Assembly (NCBI GenBank): GCA_964473895.1
Contig: CAYYRE010000048.1
Coordinates: 1 to 18,118 of the forward strand
Direction: 5' to 3'
Origin: Sulfidibacterium sp964473895
GTDB taxonomy: Bacteria > Bacteroidota > Bacteroidia > Bacteroidales > F082
Length of the DNA: 18,118 nt
Below, piece after piece: positions 7,601 through 15,500 of this stretch. Below the pieces are notes generated by a model. It ran no database searches. It saw only the letters and a program-made list of their open reading frames with translations, and was not told where the DNA came from. The position numbers and the translations under genes were made by a program. Position 1 is the stretch's first letter, and every line of letters begins with the position of its first letter.

Positions 7601-8324
7601 GAACAATGCCATTAAATTTACCGCAAAAGGTCGTGTTGAAGTAGGCTATCAATCAAAAGACAAGGAACTCCTTTTCTGGGTCAAAGATACCGGAAGAGGC
7701 ATAGCACCCGAACATCAGAAACGTATTTTCGAACGGTTTTACCAAGCCGAAACCTCCATTACGCGGGATTTCGAGGGAGCAGGTCTGGGATTACCCATCA
7801 GCAAAGGGCTCGTTGAACTCCTGGGCGGAAAAATCTGGCTGGAATCAGAAGAAGGAAAAGGGACTACTTTTTTCTTTACCATTCCTTTACGCACCCCGCT
7901 CAAGAACCCGGAACAGCCGGTTCGCCAAGTAAGGCATCTCCCGGCAACAGAGGTAAGGCCGGTACTGCTGGTAGTGGAAGATGACGAAACGGGATTTCTT
8001 TACTTGAAAACCGTACTGCAAAGAGAAAACATGGAAGTGTTAAGGGCCACCACAGGAAAAGAGGCTGTTCATTTGTGCAAAAGTCATCCCGAAATAAGCC
8101 TGGTCTTGATGGATATTAAGCTACCGGGGATGAACGGGTTGGAGGCCACACGACAAATCAAAGCACAGCGTCCCGGATTACCGGTCATTGCCCAAACGGC
8201 ACACGCCTTTTCGTCCGACCGCCGTGAAGCACTTCAAGCCGGTTGCGATGATTTTATCACAAAGCCTATTCGCAAAGAAACTTTGATAGAAACCGTTGGG
8301 AAATACCTGGGACATATCCGTTAA
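4608..8324 (+). CDS. Soluble hybrid histidine kinase (REC-PAS-GAF-PAS-GAF-PAS-HisKA-HATPase-REC)
   Basis: A 1238-residue protein without transmembrane segments. It begins with a receiver domain (1-120, D53 in LLDIIMP, SKPV Lys motif) and a coiled coil (about 128-165), followed by PAS1 (about 165-285), GAF1 (288-450), PAS2 (452-570), GAF2 (571-735) and PAS3 (738-862). HisKA has H881 in NMSHEIRTPLN; the ATPase domain has NNAIKF, DTGRGIAP and GAGLGLPISKG. A C-terminal REC carries D1169 in LMDIKLP. The N-terminal REC suggests it receives a phosphoryl group from a partner, plausibly the kinase encoded just upstream, while its own kinase passes phosphate to the C-terminal REC. That REC closely resembles the stand-alone regulator at 119-523. 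I chose the ATG at 4608, 7 bases after the upstream stop; an in-frame upstream start would run 116 bases into the preceding gene and add 41 residues unlike REC. GAF and PAS ligands are unknown; no heme- or flavin-binding signature is obvious. Confidence 0.93.
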   Translation: MKVLAIDDIQDNLTVLKAVIKDAFPDATVYTALNGPDGIKLASATDPDVILLDIIMPEMDGFEVCRRLKKEENLKHIPVVFLTALKTTAANRIKALEAGGDGFLSKPVNREELMAQLRAMKKIKQAAMHEKEEKRILESMVAERTHALEAEIKLRMETEQQLRESEQRYRLISSLTSDYVFEEDVAADGSRIINWVAGSFKEITGYTQKEFIAQGGWRSILHPADLPVDDDALEKLFQNKKASHEVRIFHKSGRIIWVKVYVYPVWDNANGQLQKIIGSVKDITEEKLNRQVQEILFGIAKKVLTSNRLSDLYREVQQELHKVMDAENFVVARWAPDTQRFYVCYGKDEKETFDWYAAAGSLSYRVIQRQKPLLLTGKEIEAIAAAQEETIPGTIPEVWMGAPLYRNNEIFGVMIVQHYQNAKAYDKLMLRIFEAAANELSFYIGRKETEERNASLSKAIDQSLVGTLITDPGGTIQFVNPSFCQLTGRKKEELIGKDARSLQPELFRKKNLSVEIKEALQQRKVWQNTLSGKKKDGTLFWVEIMISPLVDANNEIIRIVVLLEDKTEPKRNELFQQIQFNIAHSMITSATLHDLFLTVKRELNKVMPANNIFIALYNPQTDSLETELGVDEKEFVPRIPPRKSLSGIVMKTGKTLLFTKKQIRELARKGTIQLVGKRAALWLGAPLVRNDQPIGVIAVQDYHNPKAYDKKALEMMSLLANQLSLYIEQKNAEEFNRKLSKAIEQSPVSIVITDTHGTIEYINPKFTEITGYTWEEAIGKNPNILKSGEHSRSFYQKLWDTVLSGKEWTGELHNKRKNGTLYWENALIAPIFDQKGKITHLLGVKEDITGKKKMLHELIAAKEKAEESDRLKTAFLQNMSHEIRTPLNGILGFADLLTFEDISTEKVREYAGFIVKSGQRLLQLINNILDISRIESGSIPVHFKTFNLNRLLKDLCRPFELQATKKQIAFQCRLPLADEKSLVVSDDDKISQIITNLVNNAIKFTAKGRVEVGYQSKDKELLFWVKDTGRGIAPEHQKRIFERFYQAETSITRDFEGAGLGLPISKGLVELLGGKIWLESEEGKGTTFFFTIPLRTPLKNPEQPVRQVRHLPATEVRPVLLVVEDDETGFLYLKTVLQRENMEVLRATTGKEAVHLCKSHPEISLVLMDIKLPGMNGLEATRQIKAQRPGLPVIAQTAHAFSSDRREALQAGCDDFITKPIRKETLIETVGKYLGHIR
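5469..7166 (+). repeat. Internal tandem duplication of a GAF-PAS module (period 849 bases, 283 codons)
   Basis: Within the soluble kinase gene, 5469-6317 (GAF1 plus PAS2) and 6318-7166 (GAF2 plus PAS3) align in register with an 849-base period. GAF starts match (QEILFGIA against QIQFNIAH, then QELHKVM against RELNKVM), as do GAF ends (WMGAPLYRN against WLGAPLVRN; NAKAYDK against NPKAYDK) and PAS starts (LSKAIDQS against LSKAIEQS). At the DNA level 5973-5995 and 6822-6844 are nearly identical (CTTTCCAAAGCCAT, then a few changes, then CAAAG). This points to duplication of a two-domain unit within the gene rather than separate acquisition of each domain. Confidence 0.8.
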
Positions 8325-8357
8325 GGCAGTAACCCCGTGACGGTACCGGTAAAGTTT

Positions 8358-8951
8358 TCAGTCCACAATGTCCACCACTTCCTCGGCATGGTTGAGCAGT
8401 GTGTTCACCATTTCCTGCCAACGGCGGGGAAACGATTCTTTTGATTCGGGTGTCGCCTGCGGCCCGATGGCGGACATCAGAATGGCCTTGGGATTTACCA
8501 CCTTTCCGGGACGGTAAACCAAACCTACCGAAGCGCCCGTATCCATGCGCGTCAACCGGACATCGGCTGCCATATCCACGCCAAAATGCAACAAATGGCG
8601 GCGTGCAAACCGGCCTTGCTGAATACCACTGAACCCCAGGTTACCATAAGCCGCACCCGTTATGTTCGACAAAACACTTCCGGTGACCCCGGCATTATCT
8701 TCTTCGGGTTGCCGTCGGAGCTCCACTTTAATGTGTCCCCTTTGGGGCAAATCATCACCATAAAGGGTCTTTAATCCTTTTTGCGCCATCATCCAGGCAC
8801 CGGCCACCACACCACAACTGTGCCCGGCCATTTTTACCACATCGAGGTAACGGATTTCGAGAATTCCTTCTTCGGCGGAGCCCAAAAATCCGGCCAGCTC
8901 ATCTTTTAAAATAATGGGAGGAATGTTATCAAAAAACGATGGATATTTCAT
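8358..8951 (-). CDS. FmdE-like domain protein of unknown function
   Basis: A 197-residue protein read leftwards, ending 33 bases from the stop of the convergent kinase gene. The centre carries AGHSCGVVAGAW (42-53) with H44 and C46, matching the GHxCPG motif that opens the FmdE domain (named after subunit E of formylmethanofuran dehydrogenase), then the typical ITGAAYGNLGF region. The Pro of GHxCPG is missing. The C-terminal zinc ribbon of longer FmdE proteins is absent, and no other formylmethanofuran or molybdopterin gene is nearby, so methanogenesis is not implied. Similar short FmdE-like proteins are known from many non-methanogenic bacteria with undefined role; metal binding through the His/Cys pair is an inference. 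The start ATG lies about 45 bases from the edge of the large palindromic element, so its promoter may lie in or beside that repeat. No TAnnTTTG box is visible. A strong terminator between the two converging genes is also not seen. Confidence 0.65.
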   Translation of the reverse strand: MKYPSFFDNIPPIILKDELAGFLGSAEEGILEIRYLDVVKMAGHSCGVVAGAWMMAQKGLKTLYGDDLPQRGHIKVELRRQPEEDNAGVTGSVLSNITGAAYGNLGFSGIQQGRFARRHLLHFGVDMAADVRLTRMDTGASVGLVYRPGKVVNPKAILMSAIGPQATPESKESFPRRWQEMVNTLLNHAEEVVDIVD

Positions 8952-8991
8952 ACGCTTAAATTTTTATATTTTATTGTTTTACTGATATTTA

Positions 8992-9190
8992 TATTGAAGT
9001 TGTTTAAAGTTTACAAAACGAAATTTTGCTAAGAACTTGATCAATCAGCAAATAAATATCTTTTTAAAAACCTACCCCTACACCTCCCGGTAAGACGGGA
9101 CAGGCTCTTCCAGAAGGGGAACATTAGGTATTTATTTGCTGATTGATAATACATTAAAAACAATGTTTTCAGGTAAACTTTAAACAACTT
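8992..9190. repeat. 194-base imperfect palindromic repeat element (copy 1, complete)
   Basis: Two pairs of perfect inverted blocks share a single axis near 9093/9094. The outer arms are 8997-9014 and 9173-9190 (18 bp); the inner arms are 9040-9058 and 9129-9147 (19 bp). The 25-base segments between outer and inner arms are not complementary. The core holds a small hairpin (TCCCG 9085-9089 with CGGGA 9096-9100) inside CCCCT (9075-9079) and AGGGG (9115-9119). The first 52 bases (8992-9043) recur at 18067-18118 with two mismatches, including the non-complementary segment, so this is a dispersed sequence family and not only a local hairpin. No open frame of interest and no transposase lies inside. 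It resembles a MITE or a large intergenic palindrome; a target-site duplication is not clear because the flanks are A+T-rich. Confidence 0.75.
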
Positions 9191-9346
9191 TATTTTAAAA
9201 CTACCGAAAGAGACCTACACTGTGTTTGCATAAGCATTACGCCCCATGCTTTGCAGGCTTTAAACGGCATATTCTTTTTTTCATTTTTCCGGATGAAAGC
9301 CAGGGGCACAATGTCTCATCCCTTCCTGGTTTCTATCCTCATTCCG
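9191..9346. other. Intergenic stretch between the palindromic element and the LutA-like gene
   Basis: I see no gene here. The only structure is a 10-bp stem with one bulge (9227-9237 with 9246-9255, loop TACGCCCC) and a weaker TTTCAT/ATGAAA pair (9279-9284 with 9293-9298). Both are downstream of the LutA-like gene on the - strand, but neither is followed by a T run there, so I do not call a rho-independent terminator. Confidence 0.4.
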
Positions 9347-10084
9347 TTACCAACCCGAAGCCAACACATCCACAATATGCGCCACTTTCAACGGCAGTTT
9401 ATGTTTTTTTATGTATCCGTACTGGTGCATAAGGCAGGATGAATCGGTGGAGACAATGTATTCTGCACCTGTTTCCAAGGCATTTTGCACCTTTTGTTCG
9501 GCCATGGCCGTGCTGATGGGTTCAAATTTCACCGAAAAGGTACCGCCAAACCCGCAACAGGTATGGGTATCTTTCATTTCTATCAATTCAAGGCCTTTCA
9601 CATTTTTCAATAAAGTACGGGGTTCATCGGTCAGACCATATTCGCGCAAAGCCGCGCAGGAATCGTGATAGGTGATTTTGTGTTCGAATACCGAACCAAA
9701 ATCGGTCTTATGAATGACATTCACCAAAAAATCGGTAATTTCATAAATATTTTGTGTCAGCTTTTTGTATTCGAGGTGATAGGCCGAATTATGAAAAAGC
9801 TCCTGGTAATTGTTTTTGATATAGCCGATGCAACTCGCCGAAGGTCCTACCACAGGGCGACCGGAGGAAAAATCATCCATAAATTTTATGCCCATTTTTT
9901 TGGCATCATCCCAAAAGCCACTGTTGAAAGCCATTTGTCCGCAACAGGTTTGGTTGGGATTGTAATGCACCCTTAACCCGGCTTTTTCCAGGATTTTCAC
10001 CATATTCATTCCCGTTTGAGGATACACCTGGTCAATAAAGCAGGGAATAAAAATGTCAACCTCGGTAATTTCTTTATTTTTCAT
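9347..10084 (-). CDS. lutA: LutA/YkgE-type (Fe-S)-binding protein with two CCG domains
   Basis: A 245-residue cytoplasmic protein with two cysteine-rich CCG domains: C15...C47-C48-G49...C85 and C143...C176-C177-G178...C217. In heterodisulfide reductase and related proteins such domains bind an Fe-S cluster. The second domain has CCGFGGTFSVK, typical of LutA/YkgE, the component that works with LutB and LutC in oxidation of L-lactate to pyruvate. The ATG at 10084 gives a start 17 bases after the aroA stop. An in-frame TTG at 10105 would overlap that stop by 4 bases but adds only 7 residues, so I prefer the ATG. It follows aroB and aroA in operon-like spacing, but lutB and lutC are not downstream; the next sequence is the palindromic element and the FmdE-like gene. 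It could therefore work with LutB/LutC encoded elsewhere or have another redox role. Confidence 0.85.
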   Translation of the reverse strand: MKNKEITEVDIFIPCFIDQVYPQTGMNMVKILEKAGLRVHYNPNQTCCGQMAFNSGFWDDAKKMGIKFMDDFSSGRPVVGPSASCIGYIKNNYQELFHNSAYHLEYKKLTQNIYEITDFLVNVIHKTDFGSVFEHKITYHDSCAALREYGLTDEPRTLLKNVKGLELIEMKDTHTCCGFGGTFSVKFEPISTAMAEQKVQNALETGAEYIVSTDSSCLMHQYGYIKKHKLPLKVAHIVDVLASGW

Positions 10085-10101
10085 ACCCAAAGCATAGAAT
10101 A

Positions 10102-11358
10102 TCAATCATTTGTTTTTTCAAGGGAAAAGATCCCCGTTTTTTCCAATTCATCCCAATAATCGGGATATGACTTTTTTACCACTTCCGGATTCCGTACGGA
10201 CACCGTTTGCCATTTGATGGCCAGCGGAGCCAAACTCATGGCCATACGATGGTCTCCATGGCTTTCAAAAATCAAGGGTCCATCACTGTTTTTCCCCTTA
10301 CCCGGTTTTAAAACATAAGATTTCCCTTCGTGGAAAATTTTCGTTCCTATTTTTCCCAATTCTTCCTGCATGCTGCGGATACGGTCCGATTCTTTGATGC
10401 GCAGGTGTTCAATCCCGCTGAAGCGGCCTTCCACACCAAGTGCGGCACAGGCTACCATAACCGAAGGAACAATATCGGGGGCGTGCGAATAATCGTGGTC
10501 GATGACGGAAGCTGTTTTTCCGGAATACTTCAAGAGCAACCCACCCTCCGTAAATTGGGAAGCAACACCGAGTTGTTCAAAAACAACCGTCAGGAAGCGG
10601 TCGCCCTGCACGCTATTTTCTGTCAAACCGGGCAGAAACACCTCTGCGCCCGGTTGAAAGGCCACCATTTGATACCAAAATGCCGCCGCACTCCAGTCGG
10701 CCTCCACACGCACTTTTTCCACCCGGTAACTTCCTTCCTCCACATGCACTTCTTTATCCGAAACGGTCACCACAGCACCGAAATCGCGCATGAGTGTAGC
10801 CGTCATATCGATGTATGCCGAAGAAACGGGTTCCGACTGAAGCCGGATGGTCAAACCGCCGGGCAGATAAGGAGCAATCAACATCAGCGCCGAAACATAT
10901 TGCGAGCTGGCGGAAGCATTCAGCAGCACCTCTCCCCCGTTGAGTTTTCGTCCCTGAATAATCAGGGGAGGAAAGTTCTCCTTTTCCGAATATTTGATAT
11001 CGGCACCCAAACTGCGTAAGGCATCCACCAATGCACCTACCGGCCGTTGACGCATGCGTTCTTCCCCGGTAAGCAACCACCGGCCATCCTGGTTGGCGAG
11101 ATAAGCCAACAGAAAACGAAACACCGTCCCTGCATTGTGCGTATCCAGCGAAAGTGGAATCTCCGATCCTGCACAAGTATTGATAAAGCTCAGATAAAGC
11201 CGCATCATGTAAGTATCTTCGGCTTCCGACAGATTGTCAAAAAGCACCTTACTGCGGGCCATCGCACGCATGATCAGCAACCGGTTGCTGATACTTTTGG
11301 AAGCCGGCAAATGATAGCTGCCGTTGAGTTTCTTTTCGTTATATTTTATTTGAAGCAT
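10102..11358 (-). CDS. aroA: 3-phosphoshikimate 1-carboxyvinyltransferase (EPSP synthase)
   Basis: A 418-residue cytoplasmic enzyme of the shikimate pathway. It condenses shikimate 3-phosphate with phosphoenolpyruvate to give 5-enolpyruvylshikimate 3-phosphate, the precursor of chorismate. The N terminus has LPASKSISNR (17-26) with K21 and R26, then NAGTVFRFL (75-83), the family's NAGTAMRPL loop. Further motifs are SASSQYVSALML, the catalytic Asp D295 in HAPDIVPS, RIKESDRI and SHGDHRMAM. The length is slightly below the usual ~427. In the loop the Gly-Thr and Arg are kept, but the Pro corresponding to E. coli P101 is F82. The ATG at 11358 is 9 bases after the aroB stop and the LutA-like gene follows 17 bases after its own stop, so the three genes probably share a transcript. 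Confidence 0.96.
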   Translation of the reverse strand: MLQIKYNEKKLNGSYHLPASKSISNRLLIMRAMARSKVLFDNLSEAEDTYMMRLYLSFINTCAGSEIPLSLDTHNAGTVFRFLLAYLANQDGRWLLTGEERMRQRPVGALVDALRSLGADIKYSEKENFPPLIIQGRKLNGGEVLLNASASSQYVSALMLIAPYLPGGLTIRLQSEPVSSAYIDMTATLMRDFGAVVTVSDKEVHVEEGSYRVEKVRVEADWSAAAFWYQMVAFQPGAEVFLPGLTENSVQGDRFLTVVFEQLGVASQFTEGGLLLKYSGKTASVIDHDYSHAPDIVPSVMVACAALGVEGRFSGIEHLRIKESDRIRSMQEELGKIGTKIFHEGKSYVLKPGKGKNSDGPLIFESHGDHRMAMSLAPLAIKWQTVSVRNPEVVKKSYPDYWDELEKTGIFSLEKTND

Positions 11359-11367
11359 ATGAATAGA

Positions 11368-12444
11368 TCATTGGTTTCTTAAATAAAAACGAAGGCTTTC
11401 TTCCACCGCATTTTCAGTTACCGGCCGGTCGGGTATCGCCTGACCCGGTTTTTGCAAAAGGGTAAAGCGCAACGTTCCCCCCACATTTTTTTTATCCTGC
11501 CGCATCAAACGGAGCAGAGCGGGGATGTCTTTTTCGGAAAACGAAAGCCTGGGAAAAGTCAAATCAATGGTCCGGTAAATGGCTTGGGCATAAGAGCCAT
11601 CACACACAGACAACTGGGTGGATATCCGGGTGGCACAAATCATTCCGGCGGCAACAGCTTCTCCATGGGTAGCCGGATCTGCCGACTCCATTAAAAAAGT
11701 TTCGAGGGCGTGCCCGGCCGTATGTCCGAAATTGAGCAACTTGCGTAAACCCGACTCGTGTTTGTCTTTTTCCACCACCGCTATCTTGTCTTTTACCGCC
11801 ATAATCATCATAGCGGACAACTCTTCCTGCAACCTGTCAAAAGATTTTTCTTTCATCATCTCCCATAGTGGAAAGTCCATAATCAAAGCATACTTTATCA
11901 TTTCGGCAAAACCGGAACGCCGATGTTTTTCGGGCAACGTTTTTAAAAACACCGGATCGATGACCACGGCTTTGGGGTCGGCAAACAATCCCACATGGTT
12001 TTTAAAATTCTGAAAATCGATTCCGGTTTTGGAGCCTATGGCGGCATCTACCTGTCCCAATAACGTAGTGGGTATATTCACAAAATCAATACCCCGTTTA
12101 AAAGTAGCCGCCGTAAAACCACCGATATCGGTAATAACGCCACCGCCCAGGTTTATCAACAAAGCATGCCGGTCGGCACCCAGCCGGGTCAACTCTTGCC
12201 AAATAAAAACGGCTGTTTCAATATTTTTGTACTCTTCTCCGCTCCGGATATGGATCAGACCATCAATGGCCACTGCGGAAAGATGTTGCCGGAAAACGGG
12301 CCAGCAATATTTTTTTGTGTTTTCGTCCACCAGGACAAAAACCTTGCTATATCCCGAAAAAAAACCGGAGGAAAAGGCAAGGGCATTTTCCCCCACCACA
12401 TGGGGAACCGATTCCAGGAGAAGTTTTACGGGTTCTTTCTGCAT
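11368..12444 (-). CDS. aroB: 3-dehydroquinate synthase
   Basis: A 358-residue NAD+- and metal-dependent cytoplasmic enzyme that converts DAHP to 3-dehydroquinate, the second step of the shikimate pathway. The NAD-binding glycine motif is NLGGGVITDIGGF (98-110), followed by RGIDFVNIPTTLLGQVDA. The three metal ligands expected for the family are visible: E181 in GFAEMIKYA, H241 in NFGHTAGHA and H260 in THGEAVAAGM. Length is typical of the family. It is the first gene of the aroB-aroA-lutA set on the - strand. The ATG at 12444 is placed 4 bases after a TATCTTTG box, so the mRNA probably has almost no leader and lacks a Shine-Dalgarno site. Other shikimate genes are not in the window. Confidence 0.96.
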   Translation of the reverse strand: MQKEPVKLLLESVPHVVGENALAFSSGFFSGYSKVFVLVDENTKKYCWPVFRQHLSAVAIDGLIHIRSGEEYKNIETAVFIWQELTRLGADRHALLINLGGGVITDIGGFTAATFKRGIDFVNIPTTLLGQVDAAIGSKTGIDFQNFKNHVGLFADPKAVVIDPVFLKTLPEKHRRSGFAEMIKYALIMDFPLWEMMKEKSFDRLQEELSAMMIMAVKDKIAVVEKDKHESGLRKLLNFGHTAGHALETFLMESADPATHGEAVAAGMICATRISTQLSVCDGSYAQAIYRTIDLTFPRLSFSEKDIPALLRLMRQDKKNVGGTLRFTLLQKPGQAIPDRPVTENAVEESLRFYLRNQ

Positions 12445-12448
12445 GGTA

Positions 12449-12456
12449 CAAAGATA
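12449..12456 (-). promoter_or_regulatory. Putative -7 promoter box (TATCTTTG) abutting the aroB start
   Basis: On the - strand the sequence reads TATCTTTG-TACC-ATG, so the -7 element ends 4 bases before the aroB start codon. With the usual distance from this box to the start site, transcription would begin at or next to the ATG. A clear TTTG -33 box is not visible at about 19 bases upstream. The same octamer occurs at 83-90 upstream of the response regulator gene. Confidence 0.55.
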
Positions 12457-12564
12457 GAACTTTTCGGGTTGTAACCTCCACGAAAAAGAGGGTACCGGCT
12501 ATCCTGTTTTTCAACGGAAAAAAATGGCGGCAGCAGAACTTCCCTTTCCCCTCCATCAATAGGG

Positions 12565-15500
12565 TTATTTCTTTTTTATTTGTTTTTCCGGATGCTTCGG
12601 TGTGGAATGGCTTGCAGCTTTTTTCGTGATTTTTGTCTGTTTTTTATCTTCCCGTTTCACTTCCCGCTGTTGTTTGTTATTGATACCAATGGTAGAAAGG
12701 ATCCCGCTCAGGTTGCTTTTCCAAAGATAATTGATAAACGATTTTTCAGGAACACGGCGGAAATACACCACCCCTTTTTTAACATGCCCGAGGAAAGGCG
12801 GATTGTTACTCTTCACTACGAGGCTGTTCATAAAAAAGTTAGCAAACGGGCTGATAACGCTTTTGCTTTGTTGTGATTTTTTTCGGTTGTAGAGCCGGAG
12901 TTTAAGCTTGTGATAGAGAAAGTCAACACTTCCCCGTGCCGAAACCGTATCGCCGGTAATCATAGGCACCTGAAGACTGCCGATCCCCGAAATCACCGAA
13001 ATACCCAAGACATTTTCGGTCAACGGATTAAACTGTGTCAGGTCGATTTTTCCGGCTTCCGCCGAAAACCACCACTGCTGTCGGGGAGCAAAATAGGGCA
13101 TCACAAGGGTAAAATCCAAACCGGTTTGTTTCATCAGCTTTCCGGAACCTTTAAACTTCAGCACCAAATTGGAATCATCCGGCATCAAATGGTTGGTCAC
13201 ATTTTGGGCCAGCACATTGAAATGATCAATAAAAAAGATACCCGGGTTTTTCGATTTTACTTCATACTCAAAATAAGAAAGCATGTTGTTGTTCAGCCGG
13301 ACACTGTCGAAACGGAACTTGTACGGAATAGCATGCAGCATATCGATGGGCATGGGTTTTAAGACCTCCCGCCGCGGATAATGCATATCCCTTTCGAAAC
13401 GTACACTGAGGTTGTTTAATTGTAGCTTTCCGAAATGAATATAATGGCCGTTTATCAGGTCTTCCGGATGAAAACGATCCATCTCGGCACTTTTTCCGTA
13501 AAGGGTAATCCGGTCGGTTTGATAACCAGCCCTGCGAAAGAATTCATCCCGGTGATACCGGGGCGTGAGCGTAATGGAATCGAACCGGATTTTTCTTTCC
13601 GGAAGATTGACACGAATATCCCGCATCCGGAAAGCATACATGCTGTCGCCACTGATGATCAAACGGTCGTTCAGGTTGACATACATGGTCTTGAACAAAG
13701 CATCGGAAGCATCGGGCAAAAACGGTTCTCCCATTTGGATATCCCGGATATGGATGGCCAGTCCCACAATATTCACCAGCTTATTCATCCCGTCGTACTG
13801 ATAACTTACATTCACGTTTTTAAACAAACTGCTATCCACGTGAATACCCCCTAAAAAACGGGTATAATCACTAAAGAAATTACTCTTCAGGAAACCAAGC
13901 GAACGTTTGCCTTCCGTTTCCCGGTTACTGATGATATTAACCCATGCACCGGGCACAACCCAGTGACGGATGTGCAAATAGGAAGTCGAATCGTTGCTTA
14001 GCAATAAGTTGTTGAGCGACATATCGGTTACAAGAAAATAGACAAAGTTTTGGTTGTTGCCGGGCAATGTCATTGCAGGCGTAAAGTTGGTGCCAATGAT
14101 TTTTTTAATATGCAGCCGGTTGGACAAAGCCTGAAGCGCCACACGGTCGGCCACCACATTAAAATGATGCTTTGCATTGGAATACATCATTTTTTCCAAA
14201 GAAAAATCCCACCGTTTCAAAAGGTTGTTCTGCGTTTTTTTAAAAATCCCCGGCCGGAGCATATCGGGATGATACAACAAATTCAAACCGGTCATCCGGA
14301 TCAGCCCCTGCCGGTTGCTGTCGCCAACTTGCAGGCTCAGCTGTGCACGGGTCAATTGAATGCTGTCAAAAACAAAATGCCATTTATTGATTTTTTTCGA
14401 AAGCGTATCGGAAACAAAACGGTACCATTGCAGGCCAGCCTGCGGCGATTGCACTGTCACTTTCCCAAAAATCAGGCTGTCGCTACGAAAAAGAGCCCCG
14501 AAACGTACCGAATGAAAGGCCACTGAGGGTATACGCACATGATACCGCACATTTTCCCCACTGTCCTTATCCACGCGAACATGCCAGGCCGACAGGGTCG
14601 CCGAATCGCTGTTCAGTTTTATTTTTTCGGAATTTACCGTCACCGGCCCCTGTTGCACCTTGGTTTTTCGCAATACAGCCTCCCACTTCCCGGGCACCGA
14701 GAACAGATGCGAAGGATCATAACCCATTTGAAAGCGGTGCAGTTTTAAGTCGAGCCGGCTGCTCACTTTCAATAGCCCTTGCGGCCGGCGTTTCGCCAAT
14801 GAAAAACTGCTCTGCCGGATTTGAAGATATCCGATGCGGGTTTTCACCGGAAAAGGCACAAAACGGTTCCAATGCTTTTCCGGAAGGAGATCTGCGGTTT
14901 GTATCGTATCTTTACGAAACGAGACATAACGTGCCTTGTACAGGTAGGCCGCCCTTGCCGTAAACCGTTTATGGAAAAGAAGGGCGTTGGGTTGCAGTTT
15001 CCACAAAACGAGCCTGCCGATACCCAACGAATCATATCCCACTGAATCTCTTCGCGTTGACAACAAGCCGGAAACCTTAATTACTTTGCCTGACCATGAC
15101 AAAGCACCTGTTTTTAACGTTTGATGGTTTTCGAAAGAGGTGAAATAACTCTTCCGGGCACGGAAAAAAAGCGAATCAAAACGGAGGGCTGCCCGGGGCC
15201 CTTTGAAAGAAGTTCCTTCCAGGCTGTCGGCAAAAAAATCCACACCACCCAGTCCGGCAGCCAAACGGCGGGGTTCCAAAATATCAAACCGGCCGTTAAT
15301 AATTTTCAACCGTTCGGCCACCAGAGGCTTTAACAAAGCAGGCAGTACAATCCGGCTGTTTTTTCTGCAAGTTGAATCGGTTTTCAAAAAGAAATGCGGC
15401 TCCTCCAGTTCGATGGAAAGTGGTTGTTTTTTTCCCTGCTGCAACTTACCGGCATAAAGGTTTCCAATCCGGACAGATTTCGCGGCGTAAACCGAGGCCA

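Noticed and set aside
8325..8357. Bidirectional terminator between the converging kinase and FmdE-like genes
   Set aside because: Only short loop-less palindromes (CGGTACCG at 8341-8348, TACCGGTA at 8344-8351) are present; no stable stem-loop with a T tract.
8997..9190. CRISPR array or structured riboswitch in the palindrome
   Set aside because: There is one palindrome with nested arms, not regularly spaced direct repeats; the second copy is 9 kb away, and no known riboswitch core is recognisable.
9279..9298. TTTCAT/ATGAAA pair as a terminator for the LutA-like gene
   Set aside because: On the - strand the stem is followed by A residues, not T; a 6-bp A+T-rich stem is weak.
10085..10105. 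TTG start at 10105 for the LutA-like protein
   Set aside because: It gives a tempting 4-base overlap with the aroA stop, but adds only 7 unconserved residues; the ATG at 10084 is the simpler choice.
10330..11019. Long open frame antisense to aroA
   Set aside because: Composition rich in His/Arg/Gln and no family resemblance; aroA on the opposite strand is certain.
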